Counted from the first letter of the stretch, positions 51,410 through 59,191 are shown. The stretch: 64,000 nt of DNA from Bog-473 sp963717455 (GCA_963717455.1 OY970336.1:2294001-2358000), one strand, 5' to 3'. The notes: generated by a model not told the origin, from the sequence alone. Program-made: numbers and translations.

Positions 51410-53068
51410 TCAGTCGGGGTAGTCGGGCTCTCCGGGATCGGCCTCCCCGTCACCGTCCCCGCCCTTGGAGCTCCCCACCGGGAGAGTGGGCAGTCGCCGG
51501 GTCAGGGCCAGGGCCAGCAGCGCGATGAGAGCCAGCACGGCCAGTGCAGCCCGGAGCCCGTTGATGCGGCTCGACGCGTTGGCGTCGACGATGGCCGCCG
51601 CGCTCGCGGGCTCGACGCCCGCCTTCTCGAGCGTTGCATTGAGGTCGGCGTCGCTGACGAAGGGGATACCCGCGGACAGCTCCACCTGGGCCCGGGACGA
51701 CATCTCCTTGGGGATCGCCGGGTTGGCGGCGACCGACCCCAGGAACGTCGTGGTGAGCACCGAGATGAGGATGGCCCCCGCCAGGGCGGTGCCGATGGAC
51801 GCGCCCAGATTCGTCACGGTGTTCTGGACGCCCCCCACCTCACCGCTCTGCTCGTCGGGCACGGACGACACCGTGACGGCACCCAACTGGGAGGCCAGGC
51901 TCCCGATGCCGAGCCCCATGAGCAGCAGCGGCCACGTGACGACCTCGGGACCCGCTCCGACGTCGAGCGCCATCAGCAGCACGACGATGCCGAAGAGGAG
52001 GAGGCCGAACCCGATGCGCACGACGCGCCGGGGGGACGCCTGCGGGAACAGCCTGGGCACCCCGACCGCAGCGGCCAGGAGGGTGATCGACAGAGGGAGG
52101 AGGCGCACCCCCGTCGCCACGGCCGAAAGCCCCAGGGCCACCGAGAGGAAGAGCGGGATCACGAAGAAGACGCCGGCCTGGAGCAGGAACTGGAAGAAGA
52201 AGGACGTCAACCCCGCCTGCAGCTTCGGCACCCGCAGCATGCGCGGGTCCACCAGGATCGCCCCGCCCCGCTTGCGTTGCCGGTTCTCCCACAGCACGAA
52301 CAGCGCGAGGATTCCCGCACCGCCGAGGATGAGCCAGATGACGGGGGAGAGACCCAGCCACTGCGGCGCGTCGGGCTTCGGCTGCACGAACCCCCACGTG
52401 CCGGAGCGGACGATGCCGAAGACGATCGTGCCGAGGCCCGCCGCCGACAGCAGCGTGCCCACCGGGTCAAGCCGTGTCCCGGAGACGGGCGGGGAGTCGG
52501 CCATGCGCCTGCTGAGGACGAGGATGCCGAGCACGATCACGACCTCGCCCGCGAAGACCCACCGCCAGCTGGCGTAGGTCGTCAGCAGCCCGCCCACCAG
52601 CGGCCCGACCGCGACCGCTATCGCGCCGGCCGATGCCACCAGCCCGTAGGCGCGGGGCCGCTCGGAGGGACCGAAGTTGGTCGCTACCAGCGCGACCACG
52701 GCAGGCATGATGAGGCACGCCCCGAGCCCCTCCAAGAGCGACCAGCCGATGAGGAGGACGGGCAGGGATCCCGCGAGGGACGTGATCAGCGAGCCCGTCC
52801 CGTAAATGAGGCACCCGATCATGAAGGCGCGCTTGCGCCCCAGGATCTGACCGATCTTGCCGCCGGTGATCATGAACGCGGCCATGACGAGCGTGTAGAG
52901 GGTGATCGCCAACTGGATCCCGGTCACCGTCGTCCCCACGTCCTTGGCGACGGTGGCGATGGAGACGTTCATCACCGAGCTGTCCAGGGTCATCAGGAAC
53001 TGCGCCGACGCCAGCGTCACCAGGACGATGCCGCCGCCCGCGCGTTGCTTCACCCCCGTGTCGGCCAT
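51410..53068 (-). CDS. MFS transporter, DHA2 drug:H+ antiporter type
   Basis: This 552-residue membrane protein with 14 predicted helices begins with FLMTLDSSVMNVSIATVAKDVG (DHA2 helix 1). It continues with GGKIGQILGRKRAFMIGCLIYGTGS (motif A), GWSLLEGLGACLIMPAVVALV and TTYASWRWVFAGEVV (motif C region). A loop of about 70 residues sits before the last helix, and an acidic tail follows it. ATG 53068 was chosen; an upstream ATG would add 18 residues without a hydrophobic part. The role is probably export of a toxic compound. It ends convergently after the zinc-ribbon gene. Confidence 0.88.
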   Translation of the reverse strand: MADTGVKQRAGGGIVLVTLASAQFLMTLDSSVMNVSIATVAKDVGTTVTGIQLAITLYTLVMAAFMITGGKIGQILGRKRAFMIGCLIYGTGSLITSLAGSLPVLLIGWSLLEGLGACLIMPAVVALVATNFGPSERPRAYGLVASAGAIAVAVGPLVGGLLTTYASWRWVFAGEVVIVLGILVLSRRMADSPPVSGTRLDPVGTLLSAAGLGTIVFGIVRSGTWGFVQPKPDAPQWLGLSPVIWLILGGAGILALFVLWENRQRKRGGAILVDPRMLRVPKLQAGLTSFFFQFLLQAGVFFVIPLFLSVALGLSAVATGVRLLPLSITLLAAAVGVPRLFPQASPRRVVRIGFGLLLFGIVVLLMALDVGAGPEVVTWPLLLMGLGIGSLASQLGAVTVSSVPDEQSGEVGGVQNTVTNLGASIGTALAGAILISVLTTTFLGSVAANPAIPKEMSSRAQVELSAGIPFVSDADLNATLEKAGVEPASAAAIVDANASSRINGLRAALAVLALIALLALALTRRLPTLPVGSSKGGDGDGEADPGEPDYPD

Positions 53069-53170
53069 CGGGGCATTCTTGCCGAGCCGGCACCCATGAG
53101 CGGACCAGCGCGCCCGCGACACATCACGAGGAGCCTGAAGGGCAGTCCACTGAATGGGGTCAAGTCCAGT

Positions 53171-53248
53171 TGGTCGGGATGCGGGGATTTGAACCCCGGA
53201 CCTCCTGCTCCCAAAGCAGGCGCGCTAACCAAGCTGCGCTACATCCCG
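53171..53248 (-). tRNA. tRNA-Pro (TGG anticodon)
   Basis: Read on the minus strand, the acceptor CGGGATG pairs with CATCCCG, followed by the discriminator A and an encoded CCA (53171-53173). The anticodon stem CCTGC/GCAGG encloses TTTGGGA, giving the anticodon TGG. The T-arm has GGGG TTCAAAT CCCC. An integrative element begins on its 5' side. Confidence 0.95.
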
Positions 53249-53392
53249 TTTTTTATGCGTTTTTACTGGGCTTTTTGGCTATCCGCCGGAGAGCGCCGAT
53301 TTGGACAACGCTCCCTCAGCGGATAACCTTGTCTTTGGCGAGCGGGCAAACGCTCCCAAGACACGGGTTCCCCAACCCAAGGAGGTACTTCC

Positions 53393-54307
53393 ATGAGACG
53401 AGTCACCGCAGAAAGCGTAGGCGATCTGGCCACGCTCATTCCCTCGTTCCAACGTTCGCTGCGCGCGTCGAACAAGAGCAAAAAGACCATCGACACCTAC
53501 AGCGAAGCGGCGAACCAGCTCCTCGCGTTCTTGCGCGAGTCGGGGATGCCGACCGAGGTCGCCAAGATCGGCCGCGAGCACGTGGAGTCGTTCATCGAGC
53601 GGCTCGTGCAGACCAAGAGCCCGGCCACCGCGAACAACCGCTACCGCGCGCTCACGTCCCTGTTCGCCTTCCTGGTCGATTTCGGGGAGATCACCGAGAG
53701 CCCAATGGCGCGGATGAAGCCGCCGAAGGTGCCCGAGGTGCCCGTCCCGGTGCTGAGCGACGAGCAGCTGAAGAAGCTCCTCGCCACCTGCGAGCGGAGC
53801 AAGGTCCTCGAAGATCAGCGGGATTATGCCGTGTTGCGCCTGTTCCTCGACTCGGGGATGCGCCTGTCCGAGCTGACCAACCTTCAGGTCGAGGACGTAG
53901 ACCTCGACGCCCGGGTGGCCTTCGTCGTCGGCAAGGGCCGACGCCCGCGGGCCTGCCCCTTCGGCGCCAAGACGGCGACGGCATTGGAGCAGTACATCCA
54001 CGGGCGGGCGCGCTCGCACTGGGCGGCCGACACCGACGCTCTTTGGATCGGCAACCGTGGCGCCATGACGACGGCGGGCATCCGCTCCATCGTGGAGCGC
54101 CGTGCCACGCAGGCAGGGATCGGCCACGTGCACGCCCACTTGTTCAGGCACTACTTCAGCCACCAACACCTCGCCAACGGCGGCAACGAGACGGACTTGA
54201 TGCGGCTCAACGGTTGGCGCAGCCGCGAGATGGTCGGCCGCTACGCCGCCAGCACGGCGGATCAACGCGCCCGCGACGCCTACCGCTCACCCGGTGACCG
54301 GCTGTGA
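53393..54307 (+). CDS. Tyrosine recombinase (XerC/XerD-like integrase)
   Basis: This 304-residue protein has a core-binding N-terminal domain (SLRASNKSKKTIDTYSEAANQLLAFLRES) and a catalytic domain with Arg in LDSGMRLSELTNLQVEDVD, Lys in VVGKGRRPR, His-x-x-Arg in HLFRHYFSHQHLANGG, Trp in place of His in LNGWRSREM, and Tyr in VGRYAAST. There is no arm-binding domain, which is unusual for phage integrases and more like Xer or transposon-type recombinases. A strong AAGGAGG lies before the ATG. It is the first gene of the element beside tRNA-Pro and is coupled by GTGA to the next gene. Confidence 0.9.
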   Translation: MRRVTAESVGDLATLIPSFQRSLRASNKSKKTIDTYSEAANQLLAFLRESGMPTEVAKIGREHVESFIERLVQTKSPATANNRYRALTSLFAFLVDFGEITESPMARMKPPKVPEVPVPVLSDEQLKKLLATCERSKVLEDQRDYAVLRLFLDSGMRLSELTNLQVEDVDLDARVAFVVGKGRRPRACPFGAKTATALEQYIHGRARSHWAADTDALWIGNRGAMTTAGIRSIVERRATQAGIGHVHAHLFRHYFSHQHLANGGNETDLMRLNGWRSREMVGRYAASTADQRARDAYRSPGDRL

Positions 54308-54981
54308 GCGCGACCGTGACGGACGAGCTGCGGGCGACCGCGGTGCACGAGGCCGGTCACGTCGCCGCCTCCTACTTCCTGCACGTCCCGTTCAAGCACG
54401 TGACCATCATCGAGAGCGAGGATGCCGCCGGTCACGTGCTCCACGAGCCCATGTCCGACGCGATGCTCGAACGGATCGAGGCGGCCAGCTACAGCGGCTT
54501 GGGCGGGTTCGTTGACGCGACCACTCGCCGGTGGGTCGAGCAACGCGTGATCGTGGCACTGGCCGGTGGGCTCGCCCAACAGCAAGCCATGAGCCACAAC
54601 CCGACCGAGGTCGGTTCGGGACTGGTGAAGCTGACCGACGAGGCCGCGGCCGCTTTGGCGGCGAAGCACGGCGGCGAGCCGGAAGCCTGGGTGGCCATGA
54701 TCGGCGGCGGCGACATGGAGTACGCCCTGTCCCTCGTGGAGCAGCTCTCGGGCGGCAACTACGACGAGGCCGGAGAATATCTGGGCTGGCTCACCGAGCG
54801 CACCCGCACCATGCTGGCGAACCCGGACGTTTGGCTCGCCGTGGAGGCCGTTGCCGACGCGTTGGTCGAACGGCGCACGCTGTCGGCCCGGGAGGCGCGG
54901 CGGGTCATTCGCACCGCACTGGATGCCGAGTACCAGCAGGGCCTCGACGAGTTGCGCCAGCGGATCGAACCGCGACCGTGA
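54304..54981 (+). CDS. HEAGH zinc-metalloprotease-like protein (M41/FtsH-peptidase type)
   Basis: This 225-residue protein contains the zinc-binding HEAGH motif at residues about 15-19 (ATAVHEAGHVAASYFL), as in the peptidase domain of FtsH. The ATPase domain and membrane segments are absent. VEQRVIVALAGGLAQQQAM corresponds to the helix that follows in that family. A third zinc ligand is possible in GGDMEYALSLVEQL, where FtsH-type peptidases have an Asp. Such short versions occur in actinobacterial phages and mobile elements; their substrate is unknown. It is coupled on both sides by GTGA overlaps. Confidence 0.72.
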   Translation: MSATVTDELRATAVHEAGHVAASYFLHVPFKHVTIIESEDAAGHVLHEPMSDAMLERIEAASYSGLGGFVDATTRRWVEQRVIVALAGGLAQQQAMSHNPTEVGSGLVKLTDEAAAALAAKHGGEPEAWVAMIGGGDMEYALSLVEQLSGGNYDEAGEYLGWLTERTRTMLANPDVWLAVEAVADALVERRTLSAREARRVIRTALDAEYQQGLDELRQRIEPRP

Positions 54982-55478
54982 GCACCGAGCCCGTGGAGGT
55001 GGTCATCGACTGCCCTCGGTGTGGCGTGACGATTGCGCGGATCACGCTGCTGCCCGGCGGGCGGTTGTCCGTCACGTACCGAGAGGCCGCGATGGAGGAT
55101 CGCCCCGAGCACGCGAGCGGCGTGGTCCTGACCCGTCCGTGGCGCACCTCGGAGGTCCCGGCGACCGACGCCGCACGGCTCGCCTTCTGGTCGTGCGCGT
55201 GCAAGGAGGTGCGTTGCGGCGGCCGCCTCGTCCTCGACTCTGCGCGGGCCCGCCAGCTCGCCGAGAAGGCTGGCGCCCTGGGCGGGTCGATCCGCTGGCA
55301 TCCTGACGCCGCCGCCGTCGAGCGATCCGAGGCCCTGCGCCCGTACACCGAGGGCAGCTACTGGAACGGGCCGCGGACGGAGCGAGGCGACGCGGCCCGC
55401 CGAATGGCGTGGGCGGAACCGTCGCCGCTGACCTCGGCCAGCATCCGCCGATTGAGGACGCCGCGGCCCGTAGGATAA
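54978..55478 (+). CDS. Hypothetical protein with cysteine pairs
   Basis: This 166-residue protein starts with EVVIDCPRCGVTIARITLLPGGRLSV, a zinc-ribbon-like first Cys pair. A second cluster follows in LAFWSCACKEVRCGGRL. The rest is charged, without a recognisable domain, and ends with a basic stretch (SIRRLRTPRPVG). The GTG start overlaps the protease-like gene. A nucleic-acid or protein-binding zinc-finger role is plausible but not demonstrated. About 86 bases separate it from the next gene, the only gap inside the element. Confidence 0.65.
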   Translation: MSTEPVEVVIDCPRCGVTIARITLLPGGRLSVTYREAAMEDRPEHASGVVLTRPWRTSEVPATDAARLAFWSCACKEVRCGGRLVLDSARARQLAEKAGALGGSIRWHPDAAAVERSEALRPYTEGSYWNGPRTERGDAARRMAWAEPSPLTSASIRRLRTPRPVG

Positions 55479-55564
55479 CGTCCACATCGACAACTAGATC
55501 GGCTGGCCGTTAGGCAGAAGCAGCCCCGGAAAGCGGCACCCGGGGCACCCGAGGAGCTTTTGCC

Positions 55565-55861
55565 GTGCCGCTGTTCCTGTTGTTCATCGCCCTACTGCTG
55601 GGCACCCTCACTCCGCACGAGCGGAGCCAGCGCGCTCGCCTGGCTTCGCACTCATCGTGGGCGCAGACCGAGGACCCAACGGCTCGCACCGCACCGGCCC
55701 GCCAGGCGTTCAAGGACCGCTTTGACCCCGAGGTGGACCCCGAGCACAAGCTGTCGCCCGCCGAACGGGCGCGCCGCGCTGAGCACGCCCGCAAGGCGTA
55801 CTACCTCGCCCTCGCCCTGAAGTCGGCCCGGGCCCGCCGCCTTCGCAAGGCGGCAAAGTGA
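55565..55861 (+). CDS. Small protein with an N-terminal hydrophobic segment
   Basis: This 98-residue protein has PLFLLFIALLLGTLT (residues 2-16), long enough for a signal or membrane anchor, followed by a strongly basic and alanine-rich tail (SPAERARRAEHARKAYYLALALKSARARRLRKAAK) that is probably helical. GTG 55565 lies about 8 bases after GAGGAG. It is coupled to the next gene by GTGA. Its function is unknown. A cytoplasmic basic tail on a membrane anchor is one possible layout. Confidence 0.6.
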   Translation: MPLFLLFIALLLGTLTPHERSQRARLASHSSWAQTEDPTARTAPARQAFKDRFDPEVDPEHKLSPAERARRAEHARKAYYLALALKSARARRLRKAAK

Positions 55862-56157
55862 CGAGGCGCATCACCACGCAGCGGTCAGAGGACGACCACT
55901 ACAAGGTCCGCGTCGTCATCGCAGGCGCGGCCGTGCTCCACCTGGCATCGGCCACCGAGCCGAGGCTCGATGATGAGAGCGACGTTTGGCACGCCGATTG
56001 GCTGAGCGACCCCGAGAAGGGCGACACGGTGGGGTTGATCGACTGGTCCGCCGTCAGCGCCGTGACGTGGCGCTGGACCGGCGTCTCGGATTTGGAGCGC
56101 CTCAGCGAGGCCGACGCGGCCAATGGTCACGGCATCGGGGCGGAGCGCAGCTCGTGA
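55858..56157 (+). CDS. Hypothetical protein
   Basis: This 99-residue protein shows alternating strands and helices (YKVRVVIAGAAVLHLASATEP, VGLIDWSAVSAVTWRWTG) and no known motif. It is acidic in the middle. The GTG start overlaps the previous stop, and its own stop overlaps the GTG of the next gene, so it sits firmly in the operon. Codon use and GC are like its neighbours. I do not recognise the family. Confidence 0.6.
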   Translation: MTRRITTQRSEDDHYKVRVVIAGAAVLHLASATEPRLDDESDVWHADWLSDPEKGDTVGLIDWSAVSAVTWRWTGVSDLERLSEADAANGHGIGAERSS

Positions 56158-56538
56158 CCGCCTGCGACGAGTGCGGCGCTCACCTGACGGATCCGCTCTC
56201 GATCGCCGCCCATCGTGGGCCGACCTGCGCCCGGCGCGTGCTGATGCGTGAGAACGTCGTAGTGCAGAGGGTCAACGAGTATGAGCACGGCCGCGACGAG
56301 TCCGGTCGCCGGTTCCTCACAGTTCACCGAGCCGTCAGGATCTCCGTACCGCCCGGCGTGCTGACAGACCGCTCGCTGGGTTGTTCGCCGCCTTGCTGCG
56401 CGGCCACCGGGGACCGCATCGCGTGGTGCTCGACATCGGGACAAGAGACTGCACCTGCCTGCCGATGTGTCTATCGACCCGAGCGACGACCTCGTGCGAG
56501 GGTTGCGCATCATCTTCGACGACCGGGTGGTCGCGTGA
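56154..56538 (+). pseudogene. Small zinc-finger protein spread over three frames (two frameshifts)
   Basis: The first frame starts at GTG 56154 with TACDECGAHLTDPLSIAAHRGPTCARRV, a Cys-rich motif, and continues to ISVPPGVLTDRSL. The second frame carries LFAALLRGHRGPHRVVLDIGTR from about 56383. The third frame carries LHLPADVSIDPSDDLVRGLRIIFDDRVVA and a TGA at 56536-56538 that overlaps the primase GTG. Joined, they give about 128 residues in the usual overlap pattern of the element. One base seems missing near 56380 and one near 56447. If the shifts are real the gene is dead; consensus errors are likely. Confidence 0.55.
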
Positions 56539-57839
56539 CCGGCGAGGAGCGTCGCCAGCGCGTGCTCGGGCAGCTCGACGGAGTGAAGGCGAGCGGAGGC
56601 AACCAGCACCGCGCACGCTGCCCGCTTCCGTCGCACGGCAGGGGCCACGGCGACAAGAACCCCTCGCTGAGCATCAGCCTCGGCGACGACGGCGAGACGG
56701 TGGTCATGTCCTGCCACGCTGACTGCGACCTCGACGACATCCTCGCCGCCCGCGGGCTGACGGCCGAGGACCTGCGACCCGAGCGAGTACCGACACCGGC
56801 GGGAACGTGGGAGAGGCGCCATCCGTACCACGACCGAGAAGGGCGTGTGACCGCCGTGAAGGTCCGCCGCAAGAGCGCCCGTGGCCGCTCGTGGGCATGG
56901 GTGCGCCCCGACGGCACCAAGGGCCTCGGTGGAGTCAAGCCGGGGCTCTACCGCCGCCCTCAGATCGACGCTGCGCTCCGCATCGAGCAGAACATCTGGA
57001 TCGCCGAGGGCGAGCGTGATGCCGACACCCTGGCCGGGCTCGGGTTGGCCGCCACGACCGCTCCCTACGGTGCGGGACCGGGCAAGAAGTGGCACGACGA
57101 GTGGACCGAGGTGCTGCGCGGGGCGATCGTGGTCGTCGTCGCCGACCGCGATCAGGTGGGCATCAGCTTCGCCAGGGAGGTCGCCGCCAAGTTGTCCGGC
57201 GCCGGGTGCCGGGTGTCGATGTTGGTGCCGCCAGTGGCGTTCAAGGACATCACCGACATGATCGACGCCGGGCTCAGCACCGACGACCTCATGCCCTTGA
57301 CCGCCGATCTCGACCTCAGCACGCCCAAGGTGACCCGCCGCTACCTCGACGACGGGCGACCGGCGTTCATCATGCTCCCGCACTACTGGTGGAGCGAGCT
57401 GGACCCGCACTGCTGCCAGATGGTGTGGGCGCTCGCCGATCAGTACAGCGCCAGGTTCAACGGGCGGAACAAGCTCGCGAAGTTGCTCGGATGGGGCCGC
57501 AACACGATCGACAGGCACCTCGGCCACCTTGAAGCTGCCGGGATCGTCGAGAAGAAGCCCGGCGACGGGCACCAAGACACCGTCCGCCTGCGCAATCCAT
57601 CGCGACAGTGGACTCCCAGCGGTCCACCGGCGGACTCCCAGCGGTCCACTGTCGAAATGGACACCGGACTCCCAGCGGTCCACCCGTCTAATTCTCGTGG
57701 TCCCAATTTCATTCTTGGGTCTGGGGAAGTGGAAGGTGAAGTGGAGGGGGATGGAGAGGTGGAGGCGGCCGGAGCCGTTGCAGCGTTCGGTGCCGAGATT
57801 GAGACAACCGGCGTCGATGCTGCGAAGGGGAACACATGA
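56535..57839 (+). CDS. DNA primase-like protein: CHC2 zinc finger, TOPRIM domain and C-terminal winged helix
   Basis: This 434-residue protein has an N-terminal CHC2-like zinc-binding region (HRARCPLPSHGRGHGDKNPSLSIS with VVMSCHADCDLDDIL). A TOPRIM domain follows in residues about 155-235: IWIAEGERDADTL with the catalytic Glu, and IVVVVADRDQVGISFAREVAAKL with the D-x-D motif. A winged-helix segment (GWGRNTIDRHLGHLEAAGIVEKKPG) follows. The tail is low-complexity and acidic. Such fusions replicate phages, satellites and integrative plasmids. The segment after the winged helix contains three identical 18-bp repeats, so this gene may carry its own origin. It is coupled by overlaps on both sides. 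Confidence 0.82.
   Translation: MTGEERRQRVLGQLDGVKASGGNQHRARCPLPSHGRGHGDKNPSLSISLGDDGETVVMSCHADCDLDDILAARGLTAEDLRPERVPTPAGTWERRHPYHDREGRVTAVKVRRKSARGRSWAWVRPDGTKGLGGVKPGLYRRPQIDAALRIEQNIWIAEGERDADTLAGLGLAATTAPYGAGPGKKWHDEWTEVLRGAIVVVVADRDQVGISFAREVAAKLSGAGCRVSMLVPPVAFKDITDMIDAGLSTDDLMPLTADLDLSTPKVTRRYLDDGRPAFIMLPHYWWSELDPHCCQMVWALADQYSARFNGRNKLAKLLGWGRNTIDRHLGHLEAAGIVEKKPGDGHQDTVRLRNPSRQWTPSGPPADSQRSTVEMDTGLPAVHPSNSRGPNFILGSGEVEGEVEGDGEVEAAGAVAAFGAEIETTGVDAAKGNT
57604..57683 (+). repeat. Three identical 18-bp palindromic repeats (iteron-like)
   Basis: GGACTCCCAGCGGTCCAC occurs without change at 57610-57627, 57632-57649 and 57666-57683. The ends GGAC/GTCC make each copy an interrupted palindrome. 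Spacings of 22 and 34 bases put the copies in three different reading frames. GACAGTGGAC (57604-57613) and GTCCACTGTC (57644-57653) form a further 10-bp inverted repeat around the first two. Confidence 0.9.
57604..57765 (+). other. Candidate replication origin of the element
   Basis: Three iteron-like repeats are followed by an AT-richer stretch with the hairpin CCCAA (57702-57706)/TTGGG (57715-57719). A 44-base stretch without C then runs from 57722 to 57765. It lies inside the 3' end of the primase gene, as origins often do beside or inside rep genes. Function is inferred from this layout only. Confidence 0.45.
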
Positions 57840-58192
57840 GCGCCGCCAACGAGGCCGAGCCGGTGCCCGAGCACATCAGCGGCATGTTCGCCACGATCAG
57901 CGCGCTCGACCCCTGGTGTTGGCGCCTGCTCGGCCAGCTCCTCCGGAGCCACAGCGGCTTCACCGCCGAGGGCATCCCTGTCATCGACGACGGCACCAAC
58001 ACCGTCGCCCGCTGGCTGCGCTGGGAGCCCAAGACGGTGACCGAGCACGCCGAGCACCTGCGTGCCGCCGGGCTCATCGAGGTGGAGCGCCCGCCGTACA
58101 GCCGGGTCGTCTACTACGTCACCTGCTGGTGCCACGACTGCGAGCACGAGCGCCAGAGCGACCGGAGCTACATGGACGGCGTCGCATGGTGA
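57836..58192 (+). CDS. Winged-helix DNA-binding protein
   Basis: This 118-residue protein has a helix-turn-helix region, TNTVARWLRWEPKTVTEHAEHLRAAGLIEVERPPYSRVVYYV, in which WEPKTVTEHAEHLRAAGLI is the recognition part and the following strands form the wing. A Cys-His cluster follows in CWCHDCEHERQ. It resembles the winged-helix part of the upstream primase and may be a replication or copy-control protein. The ATG overlaps the primase stop (ATGA) and its own stop overlaps the next gene. Confidence 0.7.
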   Translation: MSAANEAEPVPEHISGMFATISALDPWCWRLLGQLLRSHSGFTAEGIPVIDDGTNTVARWLRWEPKTVTEHAEHLRAAGLIEVERPPYSRVVYYVTCWCHDCEHERQSDRSYMDGVAW

Positions 58193-58728
58193 GCCCGGAC
58201 CTCGACGCCCGTAACGCAGGCGTTACAGCCCGGAGCACGTCGCTCGACCCGGCCGAGCCGTGCCGATGCTGCGGAGCGCCGACGTGGATGGCCGACGAAA
58301 CCGGCCCCGTACACCCTTGCTGCGCCTTCTGGGTCGAGCAACTGAACCGGCGCTACTGCGTGAGCTGCAGAGCAGCTGAAGGGCTGAGACGCCAAAGCAG
58401 ACGATGGAGCGTCAAGCCTGCTTTACGGCCCAGCCATGACGATGATGGAGATGTCGCCGAGCCCGCGGAGGATGATGGGTGCGAAGCGGGCTTCACGCAT
58501 GATGGACCGCGCCAGCTCGAAAAAACGGCTTCGACGCCAGCGCGGAACGATGCGCGGCCCCTGCCTGTCGCGCGCCGTCGCGCGGCCGACCTCCGGCGCG
58601 CTTGCTGGGTGCTCGCGCGCCCCGGTTATTCCGCGCTGAGCCCCCTTCTCGGCAGAAATGCAGGTCAGGTGGCACAAGACGCCGCCGATGCTTCCGCAGC
58701 ATCCGCGCTGATCGGTGGTGTGGCGTGA
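58189..58728 (+). CDS. Zinc-finger protein with disordered C-terminal half
   Basis: This 179-residue protein has cysteine pairs in EPCRCCGAPTWMADETGPVHPCCAFWVEQ and RRYCVSC, which suggest a zinc-binding domain of about 60 residues. The second half is rich in Asp, Ala and Arg and has no recognisable fold. The C-terminus (AQDAADASAASALIGGVA) is low in complexity. The GTG start overlaps the previous gene and the stop overlaps the next one. It is part of the same operon. Its function is unknown. Confidence 0.55.
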   Translation: MSPDLDARNAGVTARSTSLDPAEPCRCCGAPTWMADETGPVHPCCAFWVEQLNRRYCVSCRAAEGLRRQSRRWSVKPALRPSHDDDGDVAEPAEDDGCEAGFTHDGPRQLEKTASTPARNDARPLPVARRRAADLRRACWVLARPGYSALSPLLGRNAGQVAQDAADASAASALIGGVA

Positions 58729-59012
58729 GCAAGGGACCTGCTCGCTACTACACCTGGGCTCCGTTCCAGAAGGGCAACACGGCCGCCGTCAAGTCGGGAG
58801 CGTTCTCACCGCGCAAGCTCGCCCAGGTCGCCGAGGCTCTGCGCCCGCCGCTGGCCGGGCTAGTGGAAGCCCTCCCATGGGTTGAGGACATCGACGCCGC
58901 CGAGGAAGACGATTGGCTCGTGCGTGAGGCTCTGTGGCGCTCCCTCGTCGACGAGCTAATGCGCCGCGTCGAGGGGGTCGATGGGCTTTTGGCGTACTGG
59001 CCACTGGGCTGA
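58725..59012 (+). CDS. Terminase small subunit-like protein, possibly truncated
   Basis: This 95-residue protein starts SKGPARYYTWAPFQKGNTAAVKSGAFSPRKLAQVAEAL. The segment FQ-x-GN-x-AAVKSGAFSPR recurs in small terminase-like proteins of actinobacterial prophages. Its continuation (LPWVEDIDAAEEDDWLVREALWRSLVDELMRRVEG) is helical. Relatives are usually longer, so the C-terminus may have been cut by the element's right border at about 59012. The large terminase gene is absent. It is the last gene of the operon. Confidence 0.55.
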   Translation: MSKGPARYYTWAPFQKGNTAAVKSGAFSPRKLAQVAEALRPPLAGLVEALPWVEDIDAAEEDDWLVREALWRSLVDELMRRVEGVDGLLAYWPLG

Positions 59013-59191
59013 TAGCAACGTCGCACGCCTCCGAGGCGCCGGCTCGACCTGGAGCGCACGGGCCTCAGGAACTGCTCACAGCTGCTCCTGGTCATCGCTT
59101 CGATCCAGCATCGTGTCACTTCGGCGACACTCGCGTAGTCGGACCCGTGGACCGACCAACCGTGCCAAGAGTGTGCTTCCTCCTCGCCTTG

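Larger units (their letters stand above)
53249..59012 (+). mobile_element. Compact integrative element beside tRNA-Pro
   Basis: Ten genes run in one direction, eight of the nine junctions between them joined or nearly joined (seven by 4-base overlaps), from a tyrosine recombinase through a CHC2/TOPRIM primase to a terminase-small-subunit-like protein. No capsid, portal, terminase large subunit or FtsK-type transfer gene is present. The right end is uncertain. It may be a satellite, an integrated plasmid or a remnant of either. Confidence 0.55.

Noticed and set aside
53171..53248. Island insertion at the 3' end of tRNA-Pro with a duplicated tRNA fragment
   Set aside because: No second copy of the tRNA 3' end was found to either side, and the recombinase gene lies on the 5' side of the tRNA.
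57604..57683. CRISPR array
   Set aside because: Only three copies, unequal and very short spacers, and position inside a coding gene; no cas genes nearby.
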